The position numbers and the translations under genes were made by a program. Positions 35,131 to 43,721 of a stretch of 53,141 nt of DNA are shown one piece after another. Position 1 is the stretch's first letter; every line of letters starts with the position of its first letter. The notes below the pieces were generated by a model. The model was not told the DNA's origin and did not search any database. It saw only the letters and a list, made by a program, of their open reading frames with translations. Origin of the DNA: CAYOEV01 sp964403075 (GTDB lineage Bacteria > Bacteroidota > Bacteroidia > Cytophagales > Cyclobacteriaceae). The stretch covers positions 1 through 53,141 of the forward strand of contig CAYOEV010000016.1 of the NCBI GenBank assembly GCA_964403075.1, in the 5' to 3' direction.

Positions 35131-37289
35131 TAGGCGGTCATTTTCTTTTTATCCGATCTCATTGACAGTATTCTATAGGTATCCAACACCAGAGCAATGG
35201 AGCCATCACCCATGATGGTGGCCCCAGAAATAAATTCCTGACTTCTGTAATACTTTCCCAGGGGCTTCAGAACGGCCTGGTATTCCCCTGCAATCGCTTC
35301 CACACACAAACCCATTTTTAAGGTATCATTTTTCACTACCACGATATTGACATCACTTTCATCTTCTTTATCTAGCAGGCCGAACTCCTTGCGAAGATCT
35401 ACATATGGCACCTGCTCCTCATTGAGTACAATCAACTGATTGAAGTCATTCGATACTTCAGATTTGGGCACCTGGAAACAACGCTCCACTACCTCCAAGG
35501 GAATTACAAAATGGGTATCCTTGATCTTTACCAACAGACCATCAATCACCGAAAGCGTTAGCGGGAGACCCAGGGTGATTTTGGTGCCTTCTCCCAAAAC
35601 TGAATCGATACCTATATCGCCTCTAATCTCCATGATATTTTTTCGAACTACATCCATGCCCACACCCCTTCCTGAAACTTCGGAGACAACTTTGGCGGTT
35701 GAGAACCCAGCTGCGAAAATTAATTCCAGTGTCTCTTTTTCTGAAAGCACATCGTCTTTACCAATCAGCCCCTTTTCAATGGCTTTGTTTCGTATAACCT
35801 GAGGATTGATCCCTCCACCATCGTCCTCCACTTCTATGTAAACCTTGGCGCCCGAATAAAAGGACCTCAAACGAATGCGACCCACCTCTGGCTTTCCCGC
35901 GGCCTTGCGTTCTTCCATAGACTCAATGCCATGATCGACACTATTGCGGATGATATGAAGCAATGGGTCAGACAATGCCTCGATGATCTTTTTGTCTAAC
36001 TCCGTTTCCCCTCCTTCCGTTTCAAAATCCACCTGCTTACCCAGTTGCTGTGAAAGGTCTCGAACGGTTCGCTGAAACCGACCAAAAAGACTGTTGATTT
36101 CGATCAATGTCATACCAAATGCCAGGTCTCGTAATCTTCGTGTGAGCTTGGCGATGTCTTCTGTAATCACCTCCAATCTTGGATTGGGATGCTCATCATG
36201 GTACAATGAGAGGCCCGCCTGTGCCGTCACCAATTCACTCACCTGATTCATCAAATCATCCAATTTTTCAGAAGTTACCCGAATGCTTGAAATGGCTTCC
36301 CCCCCTTTTTTTATTGTTGGTGCAGTGGCCTTGGGCTTTTCTTTTTTAGTCTCTTTAAAGACAGGGACATCCTTTAGGATGGGCGCCGAGACTTTCACCT
36401 CTGATGTTTGTGATACTGCGGGCGGTCTAGTCAACCCGTGTTGCACATTTTTCTTCTCACTTCTGCCAGACAATTGATTGTATACCACCTGACCAGATTT
36501 GAGCCATTGCTCAATTTGCTGAACGCCATATACCGGTCTGTCCAATCGCGTTTCTCCAATTTCGGTTTCAATTAAATTGAAATTTACCTCGTTGACAGAT
36601 AACGGGTGGATTTTGACGGATTCATCATCTTGTAGGAAAAGAAATACTTCCTCAATGCTCGACTGCTCAATGTCACCTTTCAAGATCAATTCCCACGACG
36701 TGTAGCATGCATCCGTTTCATAAGCACCCAGCATGCCTTGTTTGTCTATGTGGGGGATCACCAATGATTGACCCAAGGCTGCAAGTTCGTCTACCAACAA
36801 AATAGGACTGGTCCCGTCCTTTAATACATCCTTTTTGGGCTTAAAATAAACGTACCATGCCTTTTCATTCATCGATCTGCCGCTAGAACCTGTAGGAGTC
36901 TGCCCAGGATCGTTAGCCAGGATGGCACGAAATGAATTACTCAATTTTCTATTTTTTTTCTGGTCTTCGGGGTTCCTTATTTCCGGATCTCCAACAATAT
37001 TTTTCAGGTGATCCATGGAAGCCAGGGTGCTGTCTATTAAATGCCCAGACAACTTCAACTCATTTGAACGAACCTTGTCATAAATGGTCTCAAGGTGGTG
37101 AAGAAAATCAGCCACCTTGGTGGACCCATACATACTACTGGTCCCTTTTAAGGTATGCATCGAACGAAATACATCTGCTACCAGCGCGCTGTCCTCAGGA
37201 TTCTTTTCCAACTGAAGTAACGATTCCTCCATTTTGTTGATCAACTCTTCAGCCTCCGCCAGGTATAGGTCTTTCAGATCTGCCATCAA
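35130..37289 (-). CDS. cheA: Chemotaxis histidine kinase CheA
   Basis: This 719-residue CheA has an HPt domain with phosphoacceptor His45 in MHTLKGTSS and a response-regulator-binding-like region (about 140-245). A Pro/Lys-rich linker and a dimerisation domain (about 330-400) follow, then an ATPase domain with N box Asn449 (IRNSVDHGIE), DDGGG and GRGVGMD, and a C-terminal CheW-like domain (about 575-719). All catalytic motifs are intact. It phosphorylates CheY and CheB in response to receptors. It overlaps cheY upstream by 4 bp and cheW downstream by 1 bp. Confidence 0.97.
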   Translation of the reverse strand: MMADLKDLYLAEAEELINKMEESLLQLEKNPEDSALVADVFRSMHTLKGTSSMYGSTKVADFLHHLETIYDKVRSNELKLSGHLIDSTLASMDHLKNIVGDPEIRNPEDQKKNRKLSNSFRAILANDPGQTPTGSSGRSMNEKAWYVYFKPKKDVLKDGTSPILLVDELAALGQSLVIPHIDKQGMLGAYETDACYTSWELILKGDIEQSSIEEVFLFLQDDESVKIHPLSVNEVNFNLIETEIGETRLDRPVYGVQQIEQWLKSGQVVYNQLSGRSEKKNVQHGLTRPPAVSQTSEVKVSAPILKDVPVFKETKKEKPKATAPTIKKGGEAISSIRVTSEKLDDLMNQVSELVTAQAGLSLYHDEHPNPRLEVITEDIAKLTRRLRDLAFGMTLIEINSLFGRFQRTVRDLSQQLGKQVDFETEGGETELDKKIIEALSDPLLHIIRNSVDHGIESMEERKAAGKPEVGRIRLRSFYSGAKVYIEVEDDGGGINPQVIRNKAIEKGLIGKDDVLSEKETLELIFAAGFSTAKVVSEVSGRGVGMDVVRKNIMEIRGDIGIDSVLGEGTKITLGLPLTLSVIDGLLVKIKDTHFVIPLEVVERCFQVPKSEVSNDFNQLIVLNEEQVPYVDLRKEFGLLDKEDESDVNIVVVKNDTLKMGLCVEAIAGEYQAVLKPLGKYYRSQEFISGATIMGDGSIALVLDTYRILSMRSDKKKMTA

Positions 37290-37657
37290 CGTATGATTTT
37301 ATGTATGACTCTTAACAACATTTCTTCCTCAAAGGGCTTTACCAGCCAGCCTGTAACGCCTGCGGCTTTGGCTTCTTTTTTCTTTTCTATGTGTGATTCA
37401 GTGGTGAGCATGATGATGGGTAGGTATTTGTAATCATCAATTTTCCGCACTTCCTTAATCAAATCGATACCGTCCATGACAGGCATGAACAGATCAGTGA
37501 TAATCAAAGATACCTTCGACTGAATTGTTTTAAGTTTCTCTACACCATCGGAGCCGTTTATTCCACGGTGCACTTGGTACCCCGCATTTTCGAGGGTGCT
37601 TGCTACCAATTCCCGAATACTCTCAGAATCATCCACTACAAGTATTGTCCGTTTCAT
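37286..37657 (-). CDS. cheY: CheY-like response regulator
   Basis: This is a 123-residue receiver domain with acidic residues at 9-10, phosphoacceptor Asp in LIITDLFMPVMDG near residue 55, switch Thr in MLTTES and conserved Lys in VKPF. It overlaps cheA by 4 bp (ATGA) and follows the STAS gene by 3 bp. That places it as the direct partner of this CheA. The downstream target is not encoded nearby; no flagellar switch genes are visible. Confidence 0.95.
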   Translation of the reverse strand: MKRTILVVDDSESIRELVASTLENAGYQVHRGINGSDGVEKLKTIQSKVSLIITDLFMPVMDGIDLIKEVRKIDDYKYLPIIMLTTESHIEKKKEAKAAGVTGWLVKPFEEEMLLRVIHKIIR

Positions 37658-37660
37658 CGG

Positions 37661-38152
37661 CTAAGTCAGTTTAGGCTTCTTAAGAAAATTATCAAAACCA
37701 ACTGTTTGAATAATGCTGAACAAGTCACCCGAGAGTTCTGAATCCACCGTAACCTTCTTTTCCTCATGGTATTTATGCTGGTAATAATAGAGAAGTTGAA
37801 TACAGGTTACATCTAGTGTATCTACCTCCTTTAAATAAAAATCTACTACCTCGTAGTTATTGAATAAAGGATCGATTGCTTGCTTAAAAGCCTCACAATT
37901 ATCCACCGTCAAGTTTCCGCTTAGGAATACCCTGGTTTGTTTGACTTTTTTTCTTCTGGATGGCTGTATGTCTACAGTCGCTCCTTTCAATGCCATTCCG
38001 GCCCCTGGTGCATCTGCTAGCGATTCAGGCTTGAGCATTTTTTGCTTCACGCCCTCACGTACCTTTTTCGACTTAGGCCCGATGGCTTTAGCAGACGGTT
38101 TTTTTGATTTCGGTGAGGATTTTTTTCCTCCCATGTTAGATCCTAAGGCCAT
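37661..38152 (-). CDS. STAS domain protein with lysine-rich N-terminal tail
   Basis: This 163-residue protein has two parts. Residues 1-72 are low in structure and strongly basic (Lys, Ser, Pro, Arg), and residues 73-163 form a STAS domain (VFLSGNLTVDNCEAFKQAI, then LKEVDTLDVTCIQLLYYY). At the site aligned with the phospho-serine of SpoIIAA it has Asp114-Val115-Thr116, so Thr116 could be the phosphorylated residue. It lies 7 bp after the parA gene and 3 bp before cheY. Basic tails that stimulate ParA ATPases are known in ParB and in chemotaxis partners of ParA homologues, which makes this protein a candidate ParA partner. The start at 38152 or the ATG at 38134 are both possible. Confidence 0.8.
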   Translation of the reverse strand: MALGSNMGGKKSSPKSKKPSAKAIGPKSKKVREGVKQKMLKPESLADAPGAGMALKGATVDIQPSRRKKVKQTRVFLSGNLTVDNCEAFKQAIDPLFNNYEVVDFYLKEVDTLDVTCIQLLYYYQHKYHEEKKVTVDSELSGDLFSIIQTVGFDNFLKKPKLT

Positions 38153-38159
38153 GAAAAGG

Positions 38160-38912
38160 TTATCTAGGTTTTTTCTCTGTTAATGTTATCAATTCCTGTG
38201 CCACATCCATGTAATCCTTGGCACTATTTGAGCCAGGCGCATATTCTATCACGCTTTGCCCAAAAGAAGGGGCTTCTGCTGCCTTCACATTGGTCCGAAT
38301 CTGTTGGGTAAAGACTGGAATATCAAAATGTTCATTTACGTAGGCCCGAATCTCTGAGGTTAACTTTTTTCTTGAATCTACCAAAACAGGCAAGGCTCCA
38401 AGTATTTGAAGTGTTGGGTTGTGTGCCAACCGCACCTCTGCGATCGTGGTATTTATTTGTTCCAAGCCCTGGATGCTAAAAACATCCAACTGCATGGGGA
38501 TTAACACTCCGCCTGCAGCCGACAATGCATTGATCGTGAGCGCGGACAAAGAAGGCGGACAGTCTATTAATATGAAATCATAATCTCCCAAAGATTTTAG
38601 AGACTCTTTAAGCACGAAGGGATTATCCGCGCCGTTTTGCCCAAGTTGGACCCTGCTCAACCTTTGGTCTGTGGGAATCACATCAATTCCTTCCCTTGCC
38701 ACTAACACTTGCCTTACATCTACCTCACCCTTCAATACTTCACTTATAGAATTCTCGAAATGGTTGATACCCAGAGAGTAACTCAAATTACCCTGCGGAT
38801 CAAAATCAACGATCAACACACGAAAGTTTCGTTTGACCAACGCCCTTCCGAGATTAACTGTTGTGGTTGTCTTGCCTGTCCCGCCTTTCTGATTGATAAT
38901 GGCGATTGTCAT
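38160..38912 (-). CDS. ParA family ATPase of the chemotaxis operon
   Basis: This 250-residue ParA-type ATPase starts at ATG 38912, which gives the usual MTIAIINQKGG opening; an upstream frame start at 38957 adds 15 atypical residues. It has the deviant Walker A KGGTGKTT with both signature lysines, DFDPQGNLS (Walker A prime) and LIDCPPSL (Walker B). There is no parB-like gene beside it. In Vibrio (ParC) and Rhodobacter (PpfA), ParA homologues inside che loci position chemoreceptor arrays; that role is the best inference here. It is the first gene of the operon. Confidence 0.9.
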   Translation of the reverse strand: MTIAIINQKGGTGKTTTTVNLGRALVKRNFRVLIVDFDPQGNLSYSLGINHFENSISEVLKGEVDVRQVLVAREGIDVIPTDQRLSRVQLGQNGADNPFVLKESLKSLGDYDFILIDCPPSLSALTINALSAAGGVLIPMQLDVFSIQGLEQINTTIAEVRLAHNPTLQILGALPVLVDSRKKLTSEIRAYVNEHFDIPVFTQQIRTNVKAAEAPSFGQSVIEYAPGSNSAKDYMDVAQELITLTEKKPR

Positions 38913-39014
38913 AGGTAGGATTTGCTGTAAAGTAATTACTTTTTCCTCTCCCGGCAAAAAGGTTACACCACTGGATGGCGAACGCCCGGGTTAGTTAGAG
39001 AGAAATTAATTAAA

Positions 39015-39022
39015 TACTTTTG
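39015..39022 (+). promoter_or_regulatory. Candidate -7 element for the membrane CheA-like kinase gene
   Basis: TACTTTTG is an exact match to the Bacteroidota -7 consensus TAnnTTTG, 112 bp upstream of the kinase ATG in the divergent region. I find no clear TTG at the expected -33 distance, so support is partial. Confidence 0.35.
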
Positions 39023-39133
39023 TGCTTTAGATTAAATTTATTTGACCAAAGCATATTTGGCAAAAACTAGCATTCGGATTGCGGTTGTTGGTTTTCTTAA
39101 TTCTACACAGACGCATCTTAGTCGATTAACTAC

Positions 39134-41731
39134 ATGAAGCAGCTCAGAAACCTGTCTATACGTCAAAAGTTTGTCCTGGTCGTAATTCCATTGATCCTTA
39201 TTATTGTCTTATTGGATTATTTCCAAATAATGCATGATTATCATGACTACCGAGATGGTCAGGAGCTCAATAAGGCAATTGTTGTAGGAATTGATATCAA
39301 CCATGCGGTTCATGAACTCCAAAAAGAGCGCAGCATTTCTGTTGGCTTTGTAAGTAGTGATGGTGATCAATTCAAATCTACCCTCGACAAACAAAGATTC
39401 CGAACAGACAGCACCATTTTGGAAGTTTATAGTGCCTTGGAGGCGGCCGCCCTTGAGCAGATAAAAACAGATCATGGAGAGGATATTGAGGAAATGCGCA
39501 CTTTCTTCGAGGACCTGAATGGTATACGCAGTCAGGTTGATAACCATGCCTTAACTCCAGAGCGAACCATCGCTTATTATTCGGAAATCATTGATGTCGC
39601 CCTCAATACGGTGAACCGTTTGATCAACGAAACACGAGACAAAGACATGGCACAACAAGTCCATGCCATCATCTATTTTCTCAAATCCAAAGAGCAGGCA
39701 AGCATTGAGCGTGCCATCGGCACCCAGTCATTTACGAATGCCTCCATGGATATAAAGCGACACAACGAATATGCCACCATCGTCGCCGGGCAAGCCGCGT
39801 ACCTGGACGCATTTTTTACCATTGCCGACAGTCGGTCCAAACGTTTTTACAATGACGTAATGAAGGGACCGGACATCGAAGAGGCTGAACGAATGCAAAG
39901 TGAATTGCTGCAAAATGACAACCTGACTACTGATCCGAGTTACTGGTACGATATGATGACTAGTAAGGTCAACTCCCTGAAAAAAGTGGAAGATTTCATG
40001 TCAGAAGAAGTCTTATTGCGCACAGCCCAAATAGCTGACCAGGCTTATTACAAATTCATCCGCATCGCAATCGTCGATGTGTTGGTGGGCGGACTGGCCA
40101 TTTGGTTTCTTAGTTTCATTGCCAGCGATCTCATTCGGAACGTCAAGAAACTGGAAAACTTCACCAAACAGGTGACCCAAGGAGATCTCAGCCAAAAGGT
40201 GCATATTGATTCTAAGGATGAAATTGGGCAATATGCCAAAACATTCAATGTGATGCTTGAAGAAATCAACCGTTCACACAATGCCCTGCGTAAGGAACGT
40301 GACCACATCCAGTACCTTTATGACAATGTAATCCGCCAGTCAGAAGTAGTTTTTGAAAATGTACATCAGGGTATTTTCCTGATTGATTCGAACCTTAAGA
40401 TTAGCAACCTGTATTCCAAAGCTATGGAAGATATCTTCGAGAATAAGAAGATTTCTGGCGAAAACTTCTCCAACTTCATGCGACCGCATTTGATCCCCCG
40501 AGACCTCGAGGCGTTGGAAATGTTTATCCGGCACCTGTATAATCCGGATATGGATGAAGAGGTGGTGAGCCAGCTAAATCCCATAGAATCCGTTCGTATT
40601 TACAATGAGGAAGGTGGAGTCATAGATACCAAGTACATAAAAACCTCATTTACCAGGGTGGCAAGGGAAGGAGAAATTCAAAACATCATGGTTACCATTA
40701 CAGACCAAACGGAGTCCATACTACTTCAACAGCACCTGGAAGAAGCAGAGAACAAAAAGAAAAAAGAAACAGAGCAAATATTGAGTATTCTTAAAATTGA
40801 TCCTTCTGTATTGCTCGGCTTTCTTCATAATACTAAAAAAGAATTGAAGGGCATATCAGAACGTTATGAAAAAGATAAAATTAAAAATTACGATGAGTTA
40901 TTGAAGTTTACTTTTGAAACCATCCATAATCTTAAGGGCAATGCGCTTCTTATTGGGTTGAAGCTGATGAGCGAAAAATTTCACGATATGGAAGAACTCA
41001 TCAATAAAACGAAGGAGAAAGAACTGGAGAGCACTGACTTCCTGCCCATCTTGTATGACATTGATGAGGCCGACAAGATGCTCACAGACATGATGGAAAT
41101 GCTGAATCGCGTGGCAGATGTCTACAAGAAAACACAGCGCCCGGGAAATGATGCTGCTAACGCAATTTTAGTAGACTCCCTCGAAAAAGGGTTAAACAAT
41201 ATGAGCAAGGAAGTTGGCAAGGTGGTTCAACTTTCATTTACCAATGAGGATGATATAACCATACCAGAAACCGGTTTAAAGCCTGTTCAGGATGTCATGA
41301 TTCAATTAATGCGCAACAGTCTGGTGCATGGGATTGAAAGTCCCAATGATCGGATGAATGCGGGAAAATCAATTACCGGTAACATTCATATTGCATTGAA
41401 ACAAATTGATCCAGACCACATTGAGGTTACCTACGATGACGACGGTGCTGGTTTGGATTTGGACAAAATCAAAGCCCGCGCTTTGGAACGAAACCTCGCC
41501 ACAGAAGAGGAACTAAACGTAATGGACACGGTAGGCATCAGCAAGCTCATATTCGCAGAAGGATTCTCCACGGCAGATGAGGTCACCGAGCATGCCGGCC
41601 GGGGTCAGGGAATGAATTTGGTTGAATCAATAATTAAAGAACATCAAGGAAAGTTTAGCATAGATTTTGAGCAGGGTAAGAAATTTGAAATGATCATTAC
41701 CTTTCCAACCAATAGCCTTAAATCCGAATAA
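39134..41731 (+). CDS. Transmembrane CheA-like hybrid kinase: NIT-HAMP-PAS-HPt-HATPase
   Basis: This 865-residue protein has TM1 at about 13-29, a helical periplasmic region (45-300) of the nitrate/nitrite-sensing NIT type with the ELQKERSISVGF signature, and TM2 at 307-330. HAMP (330-382), a PAS-like domain (about 400-530), and an HPt domain with His598 in ETIHNLKGNA follow. It ends in a CheA-type ATPase domain with LMRNSLVHGIES, DDDGAGLD and GRGQGMNL. It ends there: the CheW-like regulatory domain of true CheA is absent, so it need not join receptor arrays. His598 could pass phosphate to the CheY encoded 3 bp downstream. It is divergent to the parA-che operon. Confidence 0.9.
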   Translation: MKQLRNLSIRQKFVLVVIPLILIIVLLDYFQIMHDYHDYRDGQELNKAIVVGIDINHAVHELQKERSISVGFVSSDGDQFKSTLDKQRFRTDSTILEVYSALEAAALEQIKTDHGEDIEEMRTFFEDLNGIRSQVDNHALTPERTIAYYSEIIDVALNTVNRLINETRDKDMAQQVHAIIYFLKSKEQASIERAIGTQSFTNASMDIKRHNEYATIVAGQAAYLDAFFTIADSRSKRFYNDVMKGPDIEEAERMQSELLQNDNLTTDPSYWYDMMTSKVNSLKKVEDFMSEEVLLRTAQIADQAYYKFIRIAIVDVLVGGLAIWFLSFIASDLIRNVKKLENFTKQVTQGDLSQKVHIDSKDEIGQYAKTFNVMLEEINRSHNALRKERDHIQYLYDNVIRQSEVVFENVHQGIFLIDSNLKISNLYSKAMEDIFENKKISGENFSNFMRPHLIPRDLEALEMFIRHLYNPDMDEEVVSQLNPIESVRIYNEEGGVIDTKYIKTSFTRVAREGEIQNIMVTITDQTESILLQQHLEEAENKKKKETEQILSILKIDPSVLLGFLHNTKKELKGISERYEKDKIKNYDELLKFTFETIHNLKGNALLIGLKLMSEKFHDMEELINKTKEKELESTDFLPILYDIDEADKMLTDMMEMLNRVADVYKKTQRPGNDAANAILVDSLEKGLNNMSKEVGKVVQLSFTNEDDITIPETGLKPVQDVMIQLMRNSLVHGIESPNDRMNAGKSITGNIHIALKQIDPDHIEVTYDDDGAGLDLDKIKARALERNLATEEELNVMDTVGISKLIFAEGFSTADEVTEHAGRGQGMNLVESIIKEHQGKFSIDFEQGKKFEMIITFPTNSLKSE

Positions 41732-41734
41732 ATC

Positions 41735-42094
41735 ATGAAACTCCTAATAGTAGACGACTCGTCTATCATGCGACGAACCATTGAGAAACATCTGACGGAC
41801 TACGCGCTGGAAATTGTAGGAATGGCATCCAATGGTAAAGAAGCCATTGAAATCGTAGAAAGAGAACTGCCAGACCTGGTAACTCTGGATATTACCATGC
41901 CTGAAATGGATGGCATCACTTGTCTCGAGCAGATCATGAAAATCAAACCGGATACCAAGGTACTGATCATCACTGCACTTGCAGATAAACTAACAGGACT
42001 TCAGGCATTGGATAAAGGTGCCAAAGGTTTTCTGTATAAACCTGTTCGTGGGGATGCACTTAAAAAATCTTTTGACAAAATAATGAATAGCTAG
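41735..42094 (+). CDS. cheY: CheY-like response regulator
   Basis: This is a 119-residue receiver with acidic residues 7-8, phosphoacceptor Asp in LVTLDITMPEMDG near residue 52, switch Thr in IITALAD and Lys in LYKPV. It lies between the membrane CheA-like kinase (3-bp gap) and a CheX-like phosphatase (2-bp gap). This gives a compact kinase-receiver-phosphatase set, distinct from the array-associated CheY proteins. Confidence 0.94.
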   Translation: MKLLIVDDSSIMRRTIEKHLTDYALEIVGMASNGKEAIEIVERELPDLVTLDITMPEMDGITCLEQIMKIKPDTKVLIITALADKLTGLQALDKGAKGFLYKPVRGDALKKSFDKIMNS

Positions 42095-42096
42095 GA

Positions 42097-42564
42097 ATGG
42101 ACAAGAATAGTGAAGAGTTCGAAGCCACCTGTAACTTGTTCATCAACTCAGTTGAAAATTACTTTAAACTCCTAACGGATGTAAGCTCAAAAACTGAGGT
42201 GCCTTATATCAAAAATGCCAAGGATCTGGAATTGAAAGACATCACGGGGATGATCGGAATTACCGGCACCCGTAAAGGCTTCGTTTACATCACTGCCTAC
42301 CAAGCGATGTTTACAGATCTTATCAATATATTCATCGGCATTGACGACCCATCATTGGAGGATATTTTGGACATGGCGGGTGAAATTGCCAATGTGGTAG
42401 CAGGAAATGTGAGAGCCAATCTGGGTGCCAATTTTATGATATCAGTACCCGTCGTTTTCGAAGGTATGCCCAATCAGTTGAAATTTTCAGACGGCATGTC
42501 CATATACGTTATACCCATTAACTGGAAGGGCCACGAGGCGAACGTGGTCATTGGGCTGGAATAA
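42097..42564 (+). CDS. cheX: CheX-like CheY-P phosphatase
   Basis: This is a 155-residue protein of the CheC/CheX/FliY phosphatase group. The active-site helix keeps Glu96 and Asn99 in MAGEIANVVAGNVRANLG, and only one such helix is present, as in CheX. The rest follows the family: an ITGMIGITGTRKGFVYI strand region, and a C-terminal GHEANVVIGLE strand. It would remove phosphate from the receiver encoded directly upstream. The SpoIIE-type phosphatase gene follows after 20 bp. Confidence 0.88.
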   Translation: MDKNSEEFEATCNLFINSVENYFKLLTDVSSKTEVPYIKNAKDLELKDITGMIGITGTRKGFVYITAYQAMFTDLINIFIGIDDPSLEDILDMAGEIANVVAGNVRANLGANFMISVPVVFEGMPNQLKFSDGMSIYVIPINWKGHEANVVIGLE

Positions 42565-42584
42565 CTTTGTACTAAATTACGGTT

Positions 42585-43364
42585 ATGGCGGAAAGATTGG
42601 GATCGGATCAATTGAAAATCGGTGTGGAGGACACGGCAAGAAAAAATTATTTTACGCTGTTTCCTAATGATGAAACCCTGAATCAAAGTTTGCCGGAGGC
42701 TTTTATTGTAAATATTCCGATGAGTACAGTAGGCGGCGATGGCTACTGGCTTCACCGCAAATTTGATCACATCTACCTGGTGGCTTTTGATTGCATGGGT
42801 CACGGGCACCTGGCCAGCATGATTACCCGCAAATACACAGAAATAATCGCGAAGGTGGTGGTAGATGAGCAGGTGGAAGATCCTGGAGAAATTCTGATTA
42901 GAATTCACAATGATATTAGGTCCCGGTTCGGTGACAAAATGAATCGCCCGGACACCGGGGCCGATGTTGGAGTTGTGAAAATAAATATTCCTGAAAGAAA
43001 GCTCTGGTTTGCGGGTGCAAAGATGGATTTGGCACAAGTTATTGAGGGGGAAATGAAAACGATTAAAGCCAACCGTTTACAAGTGGGTGAAATGTTTGAA
43101 GAACCCAGGAAATACGACACTTACCGGATGGATTTAAATGAAGAAAGACCCTCAAAATTTTACTTGCAGTCTGATGGATTACGTGATTTATTTGGTGGAC
43201 CGGATGGTAAAAAACTAGGCAAGAGTAACATGTTCAAGCTTTTGGAGGAAAACTACCCCTATCCATTTAAGGTCCAGAAAGAACGCATTCTCGCTTTTAT
43301 CGAAGAGTGGAATGGATCTAACATGCAATTAGACGATATCTTACTTATCGGGTTCAGTGTTTAG
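42585..43364 (+). CDS. SpoIIE-type PP2C serine/threonine phosphatase
   Basis: This is a 259-residue single-domain PP2C of the SpoIIE/RsbU type, with metal-binding acidic motifs STVGGDGYW (Asp52), AFDCMGHGHLASM (Asp69), and a late QLDDILLIGF (Asp pair near 251). There is no sensor domain, so regulation should come from partners. Such enzymes dephosphorylate STAS anti-sigma antagonists in partner-switching systems. A STAS protein lies in the divergent operon, with a Thr at the phosphosite position. No anti-sigma kinase of the RsbW type is visible in the window. The gene ends overlapping a small GTG-start frame by 8 bp. Confidence 0.88.
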   Translation: MAERLGSDQLKIGVEDTARKNYFTLFPNDETLNQSLPEAFIVNIPMSTVGGDGYWLHRKFDHIYLVAFDCMGHGHLASMITRKYTEIIAKVVVDEQVEDPGEILIRIHNDIRSRFGDKMNRPDTGADVGVVKINIPERKLWFAGAKMDLAQVIEGEMKTIKANRLQVGEMFEEPRKYDTYRMDLNEERPSKFYLQSDGLRDLFGGPDGKKLGKSNMFKLLEENYPYPFKVQKERILAFIEEWNGSNMQLDDILLIGFSV

Positions 43365-43721
43365 TTTAAAGACAGACCATGAAAGCTACTGGAAACTTGT
43401 TCCGGATATTTCTGCTGATCTTGCAAAATTGTACGCCCCACAGCTCTCTGATGAGGAAATAATAATCCAGAAAACTCACCAAGTGCTGAAAGATCTGCTA
43501 ATCCCTTAACCATTCCACTTACCCCTGAAGCGGTGGCCGCAGCCTTTGTAGACAATCCAAGATCAAAACCCGGAATGGACAAGTTGGATCTAAGCTACAA
43601 AGAAGAACTGAAGGAAATAGCACAACAATTAGCGACTTATCGAGACTTTCTAGTCAGAAAAAGAGATCTTCAAGGGTTAACTTCACAGATTAAACGTATT
43701 CGGAGGGAGGTTACACAATAG
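43357..43721 (+). pseudogene. Small gene apparently split by a -1 frameshift
   Basis: A GTG frame starts at 43357, overlapping the phosphatase gene by 8 bp, and gives 50 protein-like residues ending DLLIP before a TAA at 43507. From 43503 the -1 frame continues as NPLTIPLTPEAVAAAF and a lysine/glutamate-rich coiled coil ending in a TAG at 43719, which overlaps the YdcF GTG start. Joined, they make about 120 residues of coherent composition. The second part has no good start of its own (GTG 43533 or ATG 43575). The junction CCCTTAA at 43503-43509 could be a frame slip, a sequencing error or a real disabling mutation. I do not recognise a family. Confidence 0.5.

Noticed and set aside
39053..39067. 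CCAAAgcataTTTGG inverted repeat in the divergent parA/kinase promoter region, considered as an operator.
   Set aside because: The arms are only 5 bp and AT-rich, with no second copy found nearby; support is too weak without a motif search.
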